Origin: Primorskyibacter flagellatus
Lineage (GTDB): Bacteria > Pseudomonadota > Alphaproteobacteria > Rhodobacterales > Rhodobacteraceae
Length of the DNA stretch: 64,000 bases
Direction of reading: 5' to 3'
Assembly (NCBI RefSeq): GCF_014638275.1
Contig: NZ_BMFJ01000001.1
Location: 1,724,338-1,788,337, forward strand
Of the stretch, positions 51,916 through 60,349 are shown piece by piece. Every line of letters begins with the position of its first letter. The stretch's first letter is position 1. A model generated the notes under the pieces. The model did not search any database, was not told the DNA's origin, and saw only the letters and a list, made by a program, of their open reading frames with translations. The position numbers and the translations under genes are program-made.

Positions 51916-54480
51916 TCAGAATTCCTCCCATCCCTGCTGGTCCGCAGCGGTCTGAGCCGCCCCGACGGCAGCGCGGCCTGGTGAGGGGGATTGCGGCTGG
52001 TGCGGCCGGGCCTGGACCGGGCGTTTAGGGCGTGTCGCAGCGGGGGTTCTGGCCAGCCGAAACCGTTCGGCGGCGGCCACGAGCGCAGTCGCCTCCTGTG
52101 TCAGGGCATGGCTCGCCGCGTTGGTTTCCTCGAACATTGCTGCGTTCTGCTGGGTGACGTGGTCGAGATCGTTCATCGCCGTGTTGATTTCGCCGAGACC
52201 GGCCGACTGTTCCCGCGCGGACGCCGCGATGTCCGATACCCGCTTCGAAATGTCGGAGACAGCTTCGACAATATGGGAGAGGGCCTGTCCGGTCTGATCC
52301 ACGAGGTCCACGCCGGATCGCACCTGATTGCCGGAGGCGGAAATCAGGTCATTGATTTCCCGCGCGGCGTCTGACGATCTCTGCGCAAGTGCGCGAACCT
52401 CTGTTGCGACAACGGCAAAACCGCGCCCTGCTTCGCCGGCGCGCGCGGCCTCGACACCGGCATTCAGAGCCAGGAGGTTGGTCTGGAAAGCGATATCATC
52501 GATGACCGTCGTGATCTTGGAGATTTCCTGGCTGGAGACCCGGATCGCGTCCATGGCATCGACGGCGCGTTTTGCGACCTCCCCCCCGGTTCGGGCACGC
52601 TCAAGCGCCGTCAGGGAAATCCCGCTGGCCTCATCTGCACCTTCCGCTGCCGATCGGACAGACGCCGTCAGTTCGTCGAGCGCGGCTGCCGTTTCCTCCA
52701 GCGTCGCCGCCTGGCGTTCGGTTCGCCGGGCGAGATCGTCAGCAGCGCTGGTGATTTCGCCCGCCTCGCCAGAGATCGACTCCGCATTGCTTACAACTGC
52801 TTCCATGGCGGAGTGCAGAGACTGGACGGCCTGGTTGAAATTGACCCGCAACTGGTCGTAGGCCGGGCCGAACTGGGCGTCGATCGTTGCTGTCAGGTCC
52901 CCGTCGGCGAGCCGGCCGAGACCGGTCTTCAGGGTGCTGACCACGCTCTGCTGTTCCTCCGCAATGGATGTTCTGTCGGTTTCGGCGGCCAGCATCGTGT
53001 AGTGGGGGCGGGTCACATCCGTCCCGATGAAGACGACCCGTTCCACGTGGCCTTCGGCATCCACAACCGGCGTCAGGGAGCCATCGACCACGGGGGCGCG
53101 GCCGGAACCGAGCGACACTTCGAACTTTCCGGTGAGGACCCGTCCGGATCGCAGGGCCTCTTCCACGAGTTCCACCTTCGTCCCGTCGGTTCCCAAAGCC
53201 GTCAACGGTCGCGTTCCCGGCACCGCCCGAAGCGCAGCGGCATCGCCCCCAGCCACTGAGAGAAAACCATCGTTGAAGCCGGTCACGCTGCCATCGCGAT
53301 CCAGGTCCAGTCGAAGCTGATTACGGTCAATCGCCCCTAGCAATGCTGCGTTCAGGGCTTCGTCAGAGACATCCTTCAGTTCGAGCACATATCCGATCGC
53401 GTCGCCTTCGGGCCCGTTGACCGACTGGCCGTAGATGGAGAGACGGTGGTGGCCATAACGCAGTTCGAAACGCAGTGGCGGAGACAGCTTTCCAGACGCC
53501 ACTTCATCCAGTCTCTCGGCCAGTCCGGGAATGTCCTGGGCCGGCTGACCGGGCTGGCAGAGATCGTCGCAATCCGTCCAGGCGCCCCCGAAATGTGCCG
53601 TCGCGTGGCGCAGCAGGTCCGCGCAGGCGCCGTTTGCAGTCCGGATCCGGAAATCCCGATGCAGCAGCAGCAGCGCCGAGCCGGCGCTGTCGACGGCCGC
53701 GCTGCGGAACGCCTGATCCTCTTCCTTCTCGCGAGCGGTGCGGAGCCGGTCCTGCAGGTCGGCGAGCGACCGCGCGATACTGCCGATTTCATCGCCCCGG
53801 TCGCGGGCGGGGACCTCGGTTTCATAATCGCCATGCGACACCAGCCAGATCGCGCGCTGAGTCGCCCGCAAAGGACGCGACATCCGGACCCAGAAAAACA
53901 AAGCCGACAGGGCAAGCGCGACAACGCAGACCAAACCTGCGAGGAGGATCGTTCTACCGGTGACAGCCCGCGCCTCCTCCAGCCTCCGTTCCGGCGACCA
54001 GACCGTGACAACCGCCCCGATGGCCTGCCTGTCCTGTCCGAAGGTCGCGGGAGTGGCGACAGAGAACCCGTCCAGGCCAGATACGGGCCCGCCCGAGGCC
54101 AGGGCCTGCCGCGCAAGGGACCGGGCGGCGTTCATGTCCAGCGCTGCACCGGAGTTATGCAGTGTCTCACCGTCGGCGGAGAAGACGGCAGCTCCCGTGA
54201 CCTCCCCGTCCGTCCGGGTCCGCAGATCGTCGATGGCAGCAGAGATCTGGTCGGTCTTTCCGAACCGGATCATCCCGCCCATTCGATCAGCGAGGAACGC
54301 GGTATATTCCCGGGCCCGCTCTGCCACACCCTGTTCGAAGGTCTGTGCGAACTGCCTGTGTGCGAAAACCTGCGACACGGCAACAACCGCGAGAATGCAG
54401 ACGGCCACCATCAGAGTGCTGACAACGAATGTGGATTTCAACCGGGCAACCGCCGCGGTTTGGGTCTGGGGGTCGGTCAT
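51916..54480 (-). CDS. Methyl-accepting chemotaxis protein with Cache-like sensor, HAMP and PAS domains
   Basis: 854-aa chemoreceptor. TM1 is at about 17-38, followed by a periplasmic sensor (about 40-175, small Cache-like) and TM2 (about 180-202). HAMP (about 203-255, [22 protein letters not shown]) precedes two PAS-like regions (about 265-480). The signalling domain (about 540-800) has [41 protein letters not shown] at its tip, of which the core [12 protein letters not shown] is diagnostic. The chain ends in GWEEF, resembling the CheR-tethering pentapeptide NWETF. It is transcribed after the small PDC protein. Ligand unknown. Confidence 0.9.
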   Translation of the reverse strand: MTDPQTQTAAVARLKSTFVVSTLMVAVCILAVVAVSQVFAHRQFAQTFEQGVAERAREYTAFLADRMGGMIRFGKTDQISAAIDDLRTRTDGEVTGAAVFSADGETLHNSGAALDMNAARSLARQALASGGPVSGLDGFSVATPATFGQDRQAIGAVVTVWSPERRLEEARAVTGRTILLAGLVCVVALALSALFFWVRMSRPLRATQRAIWLVSHGDYETEVPARDRGDEIGSIARSLADLQDRLRTAREKEEDQAFRSAAVDSAGSALLLLHRDFRIRTANGACADLLRHATAHFGGAWTDCDDLCQPGQPAQDIPGLAERLDEVASGKLSPPLRFELRYGHHRLSIYGQSVNGPEGDAIGYVLELKDVSDEALNAALLGAIDRNQLRLDLDRDGSVTGFNDGFLSVAGGDAAALRAVPGTRPLTALGTDGTKVELVEEALRSGRVLTGKFEVSLGSGRAPVVDGSLTPVVDAEGHVERVVFIGTDVTRPHYTMLAAETDRTSIAEEQQSVVSTLKTGLGRLADGDLTATIDAQFGPAYDQLRVNFNQAVQSLHSAMEAVVSNAESISGEAGEITSAADDLARRTERQAATLEETAAALDELTASVRSAAEGADEASGISLTALERARTGGEVAKRAVDAMDAIRVSSQEISKITTVIDDIAFQTNLLALNAGVEAARAGEAGRGFAVVATEVRALAQRSSDAAREINDLISASGNQVRSGVDLVDQTGQALSHIVEAVSDISKRVSDIAASAREQSAGLGEINTAMNDLDHVTQQNAAMFEETNAASHALTQEATALVAAAERFRLARTPAATRPKRPVQARPHQPQSPSPGRAAVGAAQTAADQQGWEEF

Positions 54481-54533
54481 CCGCGCGCCTTTCTTGCTGC
54501 GCGCCGGCGCGGGTCCGGCGCGGTTTCCCAGTG

Positions 54534-55103
54534 TCAGAACAGCATCTCTGCGTTCAGACCGACGGTGATGGCCCCGATCGGCAGCCCGGAGTCGGGATCG
54601 GTGACAGCGACGGAGACCTGGCCCTGATAGGTCTGGGTGGAGTCATCGAATTCGATCTCGCCCACATGAACTGCCCCTGCCCCCCGGCCAAAGGATTGGC
54701 TGAACTTGGCCTCGTCCCCCTGCCAGTAGTCCGAGGTCACCGCAGATGACGCGACGTTGAGGCCGCGGGCGTCCATGATGAAGACCTCTGTCACCACGCC
54801 GCCGGACTCCGCCACCCGCGCCCGCAGCATGTCAGAGACAGGGTTTGTGAGAACCGTGTCGATCGTCGGATGCGTGCCTTTACCGACCTCCTGCTGCCAA
54901 GTCTGGTCAAGCGAGTCGATATCCTGCTGTGCCAGCCCGGCGGTCCGGTCATTCTGCGCCCGGATCGCGGCGACGATGGCGGGATCGGCCGCCCAGGTCA
55001 TCACGTGGTCATGGGCGTAGCCGCCCATGACTTCCGCATATCGGTCGGAAAATGCGGCCGTGGCCAAGGGGATCAGGCCGGCAGCCAGTAGAAGGGATTT
55101 CAT
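54534..55103 (-). CDS. Secreted PDC/Cache sensor domain protein
   Basis: 189-aa protein consisting of a signal peptide (about 1-17) and a single PDC-like extracytoplasmic domain. The PDC core [29 protein letters not shown] is followed by [26 protein letters not shown]. There is no membrane anchor after the signal and no output domain, so it should be free in the periplasm. It lies 53 bases upstream of the chemoreceptor gene and is probably co-transcribed with it, which suggests a soluble ligand-binding partner. ATG 55103 is chosen because the signal peptide begins there. Confidence 0.8.
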   Translation of the reverse strand: MKSLLLAAGLIPLATAAFSDRYAEVMGGYAHDHVMTWAADPAIVAAIRAQNDRTAGLAQQDIDSLDQTWQQEVGKGTHPTIDTVLTNPVSDMLRARVAESGGVVTEVFIMDARGLNVASSAVTSDYWQGDEAKFSQSFGRGAGAVHVGEIEFDDSTQTYQGQVSVAVTDPDSGLPIGAITVGLNAEMLF

Positions 55104-55250
55104 GTCATCTGCTCCGCTCACGATGTCGGCGCCACGATGACAGGCAAGGATTGCAGATGGCTTAATGAGGAAAACATTCCGCGACCGGCACATGCAATGG
55201 CACTTCGGTTGTCCGGCTGCACCGCCGCCCATTCTCAATGTGCGACATTG

Positions 55251-55308
55251 TGGTACCCGCGGCCGGATTCGAACCGGCACGGCCTAGGCCTAGGGATTTT
55301 AAGTTCCT
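55251..55308 (-). other. 3' fragment of tRNA-Leu(TAA): prophage attachment site
   Basis: On the minus strand this runs from an anticodon arm (loop CTTAAAA, anticodon TAA at 55299-55301) through a long leucine-type variable arm and a T arm (GCCGG-TTCGAAT-CCGGC) to the acceptor strand CGCGGGT, A and the encoded CCA at 55251. The acceptor 5' strand and D arm are absent upstream, so this is not a complete tRNA. The CCA end faces chromosomal genes and the open side faces the prophage, as expected when a phage integrates into a tRNA 3' end and restores the intact copy at the other junction. Confidence 0.85.
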
Positions 55309-55326
55309 GAAATCGTCAATGAAATC

Positions 55327-55355
55327 AGCGCCCCGGTTCTCATGGCCGGGGCGCT
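55327..55355. terminator. Perfect 10-bp GC-rich hairpin just inside the prophage end
   Basis: AGCGCCCCGG and CCGGGGCGCT form a perfect stem around a nine-base loop. There is no clear T-run on either strand. It may insulate phage from host transcription or be part of the attachment region. The rest of the gap between 55104 and 55410 contains the tRNA fragment and a small palindrome CAATGT-GCG-ACATTG (55236-55250) directly beyond its CCA. Confidence 0.5.
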
Positions 55356-55410
55356 GGTACACAAACCCACGGCCATGATAAATTCCGGCCAGACCATAGA
55401 GGGCGATCAC

Positions 55411-55620
55411 ATGCCAATCTACACCTCCGATCAAATTCTACGCCGTGTTGACGGGACCGAGCATCCGGTCACCCTGACCTCGACCGATGGCATCATCTGG
55501 CGGAGCGAATGGCAGACGATCTGCATACCGCCGGGAGAGGAATTCACCATCGGCCCGAAGGAGCGAACCGCTGACCTGATCGACGCGGTGCTGTTTCCGA
55601 AGCCCGCGAACTTCTTCTAG
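55411..55620 (+). CDS. Small hypothetical prophage protein
   Basis: 69 aa from ATG 55411, preceded by AGAGGGCGATCAC. It begins MPIYTSDQILRRVDGTEHP and has no signal peptide, membrane helix or known motif. It is the only rightward gene of the prophage end and its stop interlocks with that of the winged-helix gene (CTAG). An in-frame ATG at 55375 would add 12 residues. Function not recognised. Confidence 0.55.
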   Translation: MPIYTSDQILRRVDGTEHPVTLTSTDGIIWRSEWQTICIPPGEEFTIGPKERTADLIDAVLFPKPANFF

Positions 55621-55910
55621 CGCCCCGGCGTGAACAGCAACTGATACCCGACCCCGTAGACGGTCCTGATCCCGCAGCCCATGGCACGCAGCCGCTTGAT
55701 CTGCGTCTTGAGCGACTGCACCTCGAAATCCCGCCCGAGAAGTTCCCCGGCGCGATCTGCTATGGTGCCGCTGGATAGCGCCCTGCCCCCTGCCATGGCC
55801 ACCAGAACGCAGGCCCCGGTGCGATCCGTGCCGAGGTCCGCCATGATGTTGGCCACGTCGTCCAGCGGAGCGAGCGGTGTCCGCCAGACGAAGTTTTCCG
55901 GCATGGTCAT
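55617..55910 (-). CDS. Winged-helix DNA-binding domain protein (phage)
   Basis: 97 aa. The C-terminal half has the pattern of an OmpR/PhoB-type winged helix: FEVQSLKTQIKRLRAMG followed by the hairpin GIRTVYGVGYQLL, in which the GxGYxL ending is characteristic. There is no receiver domain. ATGACCATG offers two starts (55910 or 55904). It overlaps the upstream unknown gene by four bases. Likely a small phage regulator. Confidence 0.65.
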   Translation of the reverse strand: MTMPENFVWRTPLAPLDDVANIMADLGTDRTGACVLVAMAGGRALSSGTIADRAGELLGRDFEVQSLKTQIKRLRAMGCGIRTVYGVGYQLLFTPGR

Positions 55911-56290
55911 TTGACGGTGATGCCGCCGGGCTGCACGCCGACCGGGTTAAGGGTCTGCGCGTCTTCCAGATCACCGAGGGCGCGCATGACCAGCGTAACC
56001 GCGTGATCCGTCGTTCCGGCGATTTCAAAGGATCGGGTATCCATCCGCCCTGTCTTGGCCGGCGCGTAGATGAAATAGGCCCCGCTCTCCCGCACCACAG
56101 AGACGCAGTTGCGCGGGTCGCCCGGCGTGAGATCGGCAAGGGTCTGGCGCAGCGCCTCCTTCACCTCTTCCACCGTATCAGCCCGCCGGTATTCGAGGCC
56201 GACAGGCACATGGGTCACGGTCAGGGGGCCGAACACGGCCAGCCCGGCGCTGGTCGTGTCCTTGACGATGCTGAGGGCGTTCTTGGCCAT
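55907..56290 (-). CDS. Hypothetical phage protein
   Basis: 127 aa with no recognised family. It is soluble and of mixed alpha/beta character, with a segment VEEVKEALRQTLADLTPGD and a beta-rich second half (GAYFIYAPAKTGRMDTRSFEI). ATG 56290 follows the SGNH-gene stop by two bases; GTG 56296 is an alternative. Its placement between the SGNH hydrolase and the regulator suggests a late accessory gene. Confidence 0.6.
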   Translation of the reverse strand: MAKNALSIVKDTTSAGLAVFGPLTVTHVPVGLEYRRADTVEEVKEALRQTLADLTPGDPRNCVSVVRESGAYFIYAPAKTGRMDTRSFEIAGTTDHAVTLVMRALGDLEDAQTLNPVGVQPGGITVK

Positions 56291-56292
56291 GG

Positions 56293-57711
56293 TCACAGCC
56301 CCAGCGCAGCCGCGTCACCGGCCCAGGGCGCCATCGGCCCCAACCCGAAGATGCTGCGGTCGATCAGGTTCCGCTGGCGCATGAGAGCGTAGCCGACAGC
56401 ATTCGGGTGCAGGCCCGTCGGAGTGTCGCAGATCGGACCGGAGAAGGCCGGATCAGCGTGCCAGATTGCCTCGCGCCCCGGTGCACAGAAGCTGAGAGCC
56501 GCCTCGATGTATCCGGGGTTGAAGCCGTTGACTCCGCGGCGCCGCTCAGCGTTGAACTCCTCTTTCAGAGTCTCTGCCGCCGCGCCAGTGGTGCTGCTGA
56601 ACTTCGCCGATTGGCCTGCGATAGTCGTGTGTCCGTCCGATGTGCTCGTGTTCGGCGTGACCGTAGTCGGAATGAACGGCACGTCAGGACGGGCAAGCGA
56701 CCGCAGGTAGTTGACCAGTGTTGCCATGTTCGCGCGGATGGTGACGGGCTGAGCGGGGGTGGTTGCCGAGATGTCGTTCACACCGAAACCCACGACGCCA
56801 AGGGTCACGTACTGCATCAGCGTAGCGAGGGCGGTCGTGTTCATCTGGGCCAACCACGTCCCTGCCGTCGTGCCGTTATAGCCGAGATTCAGGAAACCGA
56901 TGTCCGGTGCCAAAACGTTGCCGATGACGCCGCGTTCGCGGGTGTCGGGGTGCAAGCCGGTAGCCACGTTGTTGCCGCCGTAATAGGTGCTGTCGCCGCA
57001 CGCGACGGGGCTGCAATGGTCTCCGGGGCAAGTGCCGACAATGGCGGTCGGGAAGTAGCAGTTCTTGACGGTGCCCGTACCGACAACAGTCCACGTCCGG
57101 TTGAAAGCCGTTCCGCCCGGAGCGCCGTTCAGGTGCCCGTCGCCAAAGGTTTCGATATTGGCGGAGAAGCCCGGCCCCTGCGCGACCTCGTTGGTCGGGG
57201 AGTTCTGCCACGTCCAGAGCCAGAAGATTTCGCCTTTCGGGATATTGATGGTGACCGTGTTGGCCTTCTGGATCGTGCCGCGCAGGATCGTCGTGCCTTC
57301 GGTATTCCCGCCGCCCCAGGTGAAGGGCGTGAACACGCCGACCGGGTATTCGATCGCGCAGGCCGAAAGCGTGACATCGAACCCCCACGGCGCGGAAATG
57401 CCATACTCGAACCCGCCGTAGATCGGGGCCAGGTCGGTGATGTTGACCGTCGCGCGGTGCCCAGTGCGGCTCACCCAGTTCGCATAGTTCCCGGCTGCGC
57501 CGCTCATCGTCAGGGACAGACGGTTGGCCACCCATCCCTGATAGGTGGCATCTGTGTAGAACGGCGTGGAACCTTCCGCGATGGTGTGCGCGTGATAACG
57601 GACGCCTGCGGTAAGTCCGTCATGGGTCTTTCCGACGACGAACCGGCCGAGGTTGGTATTGACCCGCTCTCTGTAAGGGTCGCCGGTGTAGGGAGTAACG
57701 ATTTGTGCCAT
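56293..57711 (-). CDS. SGNH/GDSL-type hydrolase domain protein (phage)
   Basis: 472 aa. The N-terminal half (about 1-230) is beta-rich and reads like a carbohydrate-binding or capsid-attachment module. The C-terminal half has the SGNH blocks in order: ACGDSTYYGG (block I Ser), LNLGYNGTTAG (block II Gly), GFGVNDIS (block III Asn) and DTPTGLHPNAVGY (block V Asp/His). Such enzymes on phage particles remove acyl groups from bacterial surface polysaccharide. It follows the 57723-58136 gene by 11 bases. Confidence 0.8.
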   Translation of the reverse strand: MAQIVTPYTGDPYRERVNTNLGRFVVGKTHDGLTAGVRYHAHTIAEGSTPFYTDATYQGWVANRLSLTMSGAAGNYANWVSRTGHRATVNITDLAPIYGGFEYGISAPWGFDVTLSACAIEYPVGVFTPFTWGGGNTEGTTILRGTIQKANTVTINIPKGEIFWLWTWQNSPTNEVAQGPGFSANIETFGDGHLNGAPGGTAFNRTWTVVGTGTVKNCYFPTAIVGTCPGDHCSPVACGDSTYYGGNNVATGLHPDTRERGVIGNVLAPDIGFLNLGYNGTTAGTWLAQMNTTALATLMQYVTLGVVGFGVNDISATTPAQPVTIRANMATLVNYLRSLARPDVPFIPTTVTPNTSTSDGHTTIAGQSAKFSSTTGAAAETLKEEFNAERRRGVNGFNPGYIEAALSFCAPGREAIWHADPAFSGPICDTPTGLHPNAVGYALMRQRNLIDRSIFGLGPMAPWAGDAAALGL

Positions 57712-57722
57712 TGGGCAGTCCT

Positions 57723-58136
57723 TTAGACGAAGGTGACGGAGGTTGCCCCGGTGGAGGCGACTACGGGGGCGGAGGGGGCCGAGGGTACGGAGAGGAAAAT
57801 CACCTCGTCCCCTTCGGTCGGGTGCTGCGCGATCCGCCAGCCGTTCCCCGTGAACAGGTTCTCGGGATCGAAGGCGCGGGTCACACTGGCGCTCCGATCA
57901 CCGAACAACAGGTCGATGAAAATGTCGGCGTCCAACGCGGTGTAGGTGTCCTGCGTGACGGCCGACCCGCCGTTGATCGAAAACTGGCGGTCGGCATCGC
58001 GATTGCCGAGCGTCAGGAGCATTTCATCCGAGAAGCTGATGACATCGCCGGGGCTGTACTCGTAACTCCGTTCACCGTTGACCAGCGGAATCGGATTGAG
58101 GTTTACGCCGCCTGAGGGGTTGTGCGCGGTGGCCAT
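57723..58136 (-). CDS. Hypothetical phage protein
   Basis: 137-aa protein without a recognised family. It is beta-rich, Gly/Ser/Asp-heavy, with a repetitive Ala/Pro/Val tail (SVPSAPSAPVVASTGATSVTFV) like the linkers of phage decoration or tail accessory proteins. It overlaps the stop of the preceding gene by one base (TAATG). Confidence 0.6.
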   Translation of the reverse strand: MATAHNPSGGVNLNPIPLVNGERSYEYSPGDVISFSDEMLLTLGNRDADRQFSINGGSAVTQDTYTALDADIFIDLLFGDRSASVTRAFDPENLFTGNGWRIAQHPTEGDEVIFLSVPSAPSAPVVASTGATSVTFV

Positions 58137-58390
58137 TATTCGACCTCCGTGCGGGAAACGATGGCGGTGTTGCCGCTACAACGTCGCCAGTAGACCGTGA
58201 CACCAGCGGCAATACCCAGGCTGTCCTCGAAATTGAGGAGAACACCGTCGCATTCGTGGGTCGGCGCCGTCGAGCCAGTGGCGATCGCGATCTTGCTACC
58301 GATCTGCCTGTTCTGGAACAGCGTGCGGACGGTCAAGATTTCACCATCGGACCAGTCGTATTCGATGTCGTTGTCGTCCAGAACGGCCAT
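58136..58390 (-). CDS. Hypothetical phage protein
   Basis: 84-aa acidic protein (MAVLDDNDIEYDWSDGEIL) with predicted beta strands and two cysteines. There is no signal peptide or motif. It sits between the spanin pair and the next unknown gene and is probably co-transcribed with them. Confidence 0.6.
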   Translation of the reverse strand: MAVLDDNDIEYDWSDGEILTVRTLFQNRQIGSKIAIATGSTAPTHECDGVLLNFEDSLGIAAGVTVYWRRCSGNTAIVSRTEVE

Positions 58391-58428
58391 GTTTTTCCTC
58401 TTTCAGCGCAATACCTCGGGCGTGACCG

Positions 58429-58668
58429 CTACTGCGGCCCCACGATCCGGGCGATGGTTTCGATTTTGGTGGCGTTGCAGAGCCGGCCGCGCTTCTCCGC
58501 GGCGGCTGCGTCAATGAACCCGCCGATGGTCTCAGGCCTTGGGCCGGTCCATCCGGGGCATGTCGTCAGGAGGTCAGCAGGAACGTAGGTGCGGACGGGA
58601 ACCGTTCTGGTCTGCTTACGGCCACAGGCGGGAAGCTGCGTCACGCAGAGCATCAGGCAGAGGAACAT
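58429..58668 (-). CDS. Rz1-like outer-membrane spanin lipoprotein
   Basis: 79 aa from ATG 58668. It begins with a short hydrophobic leader MFLCLMLCVTQLPAC, whose LPAC is a lipobox, followed by a Pro/Thr-rich stretch. This is the layout of o-spanins. Its first 53 bases lie inside the Rz gene in another frame, the classical overlapping Rz/Rz1 arrangement. With Rz it would span the periplasm and fuse the membranes in the last step of lysis. The frame is open further upstream to 58785 but that part is a shadow of Rz. Confidence 0.75.
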   Translation of the reverse strand: MFLCLMLCVTQLPACGRKQTRTVPVRTYVPADLLTTCPGWTGPRPETIGGFIDAAAAEKRGRLCNATKIETIARIVGPQ

Positions 58669-58927
58669 CGCGACCTTCGAGGCCCCGCAGTTCCCGCTCG
58701 ATGAGTTCCCACTCCGCATTTTCCCGTTCGACCCTCTCAAGGTGGGCCCGGTGGACCCTCGCAGCCTCAGCGTGTTGCTCCGCAACCGCCTTCTGGGCCG
58801 CGAGCTCTGCCTGAGTTGTCGTCAATTCTTGAGAAAGGTCCGATGCACGGCGCATCTGCCATGCACCGAAGATGACGCCGGCGGCCGCCACAAGCGCGAG
58901 GATGGGGGTGATAAAGCGTGAGATCAC
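58616..58927 (-). CDS. Rz-like inner-membrane spanin
   Basis: 103 aa: an N-terminal membrane anchor (about 3-23, SRFITPILALVAAAGVIFGAW) followed by an Ala/Glu/Arg-rich coiled coil (about 28-90). This is the i-spanin architecture. GTG start 58927 overlaps the endolysin stop by four bases. Its 3' part overlaps the Rz1-like gene in a different frame. Confidence 0.75.
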   Translation of the reverse strand: MISRFITPILALVAAAGVIFGAWQMRRASDLSQELTTTQAELAAQKAVAEQHAEAARVHRAHLERVERENAEWELIERELRGLEGRDVPLPDALRDAASRLWP

Positions 58928-59691
58928 CGCACGCCCTTCATGCAGAGGCGGTACTCATCCTGCCGGCGCAAAACCAGTCCGCGGATCACACGGCCGCCCG
59001 CCTTGTTCCACCAGGTGATCGCAGTGCAGCCGCCGGCGATGTCGCCCGCGTTCAGCCGGCGGGTCGCGGTCGACTTCCCGGTCCCGGCGATCCCGACGTT
59101 CCATGCGAGCGACACATAGGCGGTATCCCGTTCCGGCGTCAGGCGGCGCTGGATCGTCTCCGGCGTGAAGTAGCGATGCAGGCCGGCGCGGTATTCCAGC
59201 AGGCCCTTCGCCAGCATGTCCGCGCATTCGGCATCGGTGCGGTAGTCGCCCGGCTTCACCCCGCGCGTTTCGCCGTAGCAGATCGTCCAGACCGGCGGCT
59301 TGGCGATGCGGTCGAGGTAGGCGTGGTTCTCCTTGCCTTCTTTGAGCCCCACAAAAGCGACGGCGATCGCGAGGAAGGTGGCGGCCGAGGAGGACCGCAT
59401 TTTCAGCCGGTCAGTCAGCGCGAACCAGATCAGCCGCAGGACGCCGACCAGGAACAGCAGGAGACGCCCCAGATTACCCAGAACACCGCCGTCGCGCTGG
59501 TCGATCAGGCGACCGACGATGCCGTAGATCAGCAGGGCCAGCGCGATGAACCACCACAGCCGCGGGTTCGAATCCCGCCCGGCCAGCAGGTAGATGGCGT
59601 CAGGCGCGATCAAGGCCACAGCCGACAGGTAGAATGCCCACATCGAATAGGCGCGGGTGGCGACCCTTTTCCAGTCTTCAATCAGGCGCAT
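58924..59691 (-). CDS. Membrane-anchored GH24 endolysin with multi-helix N-terminus
   Basis: 255 aa. The C-terminal half (about 113-255) is a phage-type lysozyme: catalytic Glu in GLKEGKEN, then Asp and Thr in YLDRI...WTICYGET, and later AYVSLAWNVG. The N-terminal half has three hydrophobic segments (about 18-38, 46-62, 74-92). A fourth, weaker one (AATFLAIAVAFVG) lies just before the catalytic Glu and recalls a signal-anchor-release helix. Muramidase and holin-like or anchoring function may thus be on one chain. ATG 59691 with GGAG ten bases ahead is chosen over GTG 59697. Confidence 0.82.
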   Translation of the reverse strand: MRLIEDWKRVATRAYSMWAFYLSAVALIAPDAIYLLAGRDSNPRLWWFIALALLIYGIVGRLIDQRDGGVLGNLGRLLLFLVGVLRLIWFALTDRLKMRSSSAATFLAIAVAFVGLKEGKENHAYLDRIAKPPVWTICYGETRGVKPGDYRTDAECADMLAKGLLEYRAGLHRYFTPETIQRRLTPERDTAYVSLAWNVGIAGTGKSTATRRLNAGDIAGGCTAITWWNKAGGRVIRGLVLRRQDEYRLCMKGVR

Positions 59692-59693
59692 GG

Positions 59694-60341
59694 TCACTTC
59701 TCCAATAGGCGATAAGTCACGGTGTCGGTCTTGTCGGGGACGCGGGCGCCGGCGCAGTCGTAGTCGAGCACCAGGTACAGTTCGATCCGACCGGGGATCA
59801 GGCCTTTCGGCGGTATCATTTCAATCCTCAGTTTATCGGACTTGTCGCTGATCTGGCGCCGCACCCCGTTGTGGATCTTCGACCCGGCGAAAGGGACGTT
59901 CTGCGCGTCCACGAACAGCGGCGTCCAATCGACAAGGCGGCAGTCCTTACCGAGCCGTGTGCGTGCGACACGCAGCCAGAGGATGACGTTCTGACCGGGG
60001 CTGACCGGCTCCTCGACATAGGACAGCCCCGGCTCCTGGCGGATCACCTTGTCGTCCCCGGTGGCGCGCCTCACATCGGTCGCCACGTCGTTCAGCTTGT
60101 TCGCCATGCTGTTGCTCAGGTTCTCGACCTTCTGCGACACCGCCTCGACTGACTCCTGCGTGGCCAGTTTCTCGATCCCGAGTTCCTTGCGCACGGTCCC
60201 GACGATCCAGTCCTTGTTGAGCGAATAGAGCCCGTAGAGCATCAGAAGCATCATCGGCGTGACGATGGTGACGAGCCAGAACATGTCCCTCATCAATCCG
60301 ATGAAGGTGCGGGTGCGGGGGAGGAAATCTTCCTTGGTCAT
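59694..60341 (-). CDS. Phage membrane protein with coiled coil
   Basis: 215 aa. One hydrophobic helix (about 21-42) is followed by a predicted coiled coil (about 60-95, SVEAVSQKVENLSNSMANKLNDVATDV) and a beta-rich C-terminal domain. The family is not recognised. It lies between the tail fibre and the endolysin, overlapping neither by more than a few bases, so it may belong to the lysis set (holin/antiholin-like) or anchor the tail. ATG 60341 has GAGGGGTGAG in front; GTG 60353 is possible. Confidence 0.65.
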   Translation of the reverse strand: MTKEDFLPRTRTFIGLMRDMFWLVTIVTPMMLLMLYGLYSLNKDWIVGTVRKELGIEKLATQESVEAVSQKVENLSNSMANKLNDVATDVRRATGDDKVIRQEPGLSYVEEPVSPGQNVILWLRVARTRLGKDCRLVDWTPLFVDAQNVPFAGSKIHNGVRRQISDKSDKLRIEMIPPKGLIPGRIELYLVLDYDCAGARVPDKTDTVTYRLLEK

Positions 60342-60349
60342 CTCACCCC

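Noticed and set aside
55251..55335. Complete tRNA-Leu gene
   Set aside because: The T arm, variable arm, anticodon and CCA are present, but no D arm and no strand pairing with CGCGGGT exist upstream, so only a 3' fragment remains.
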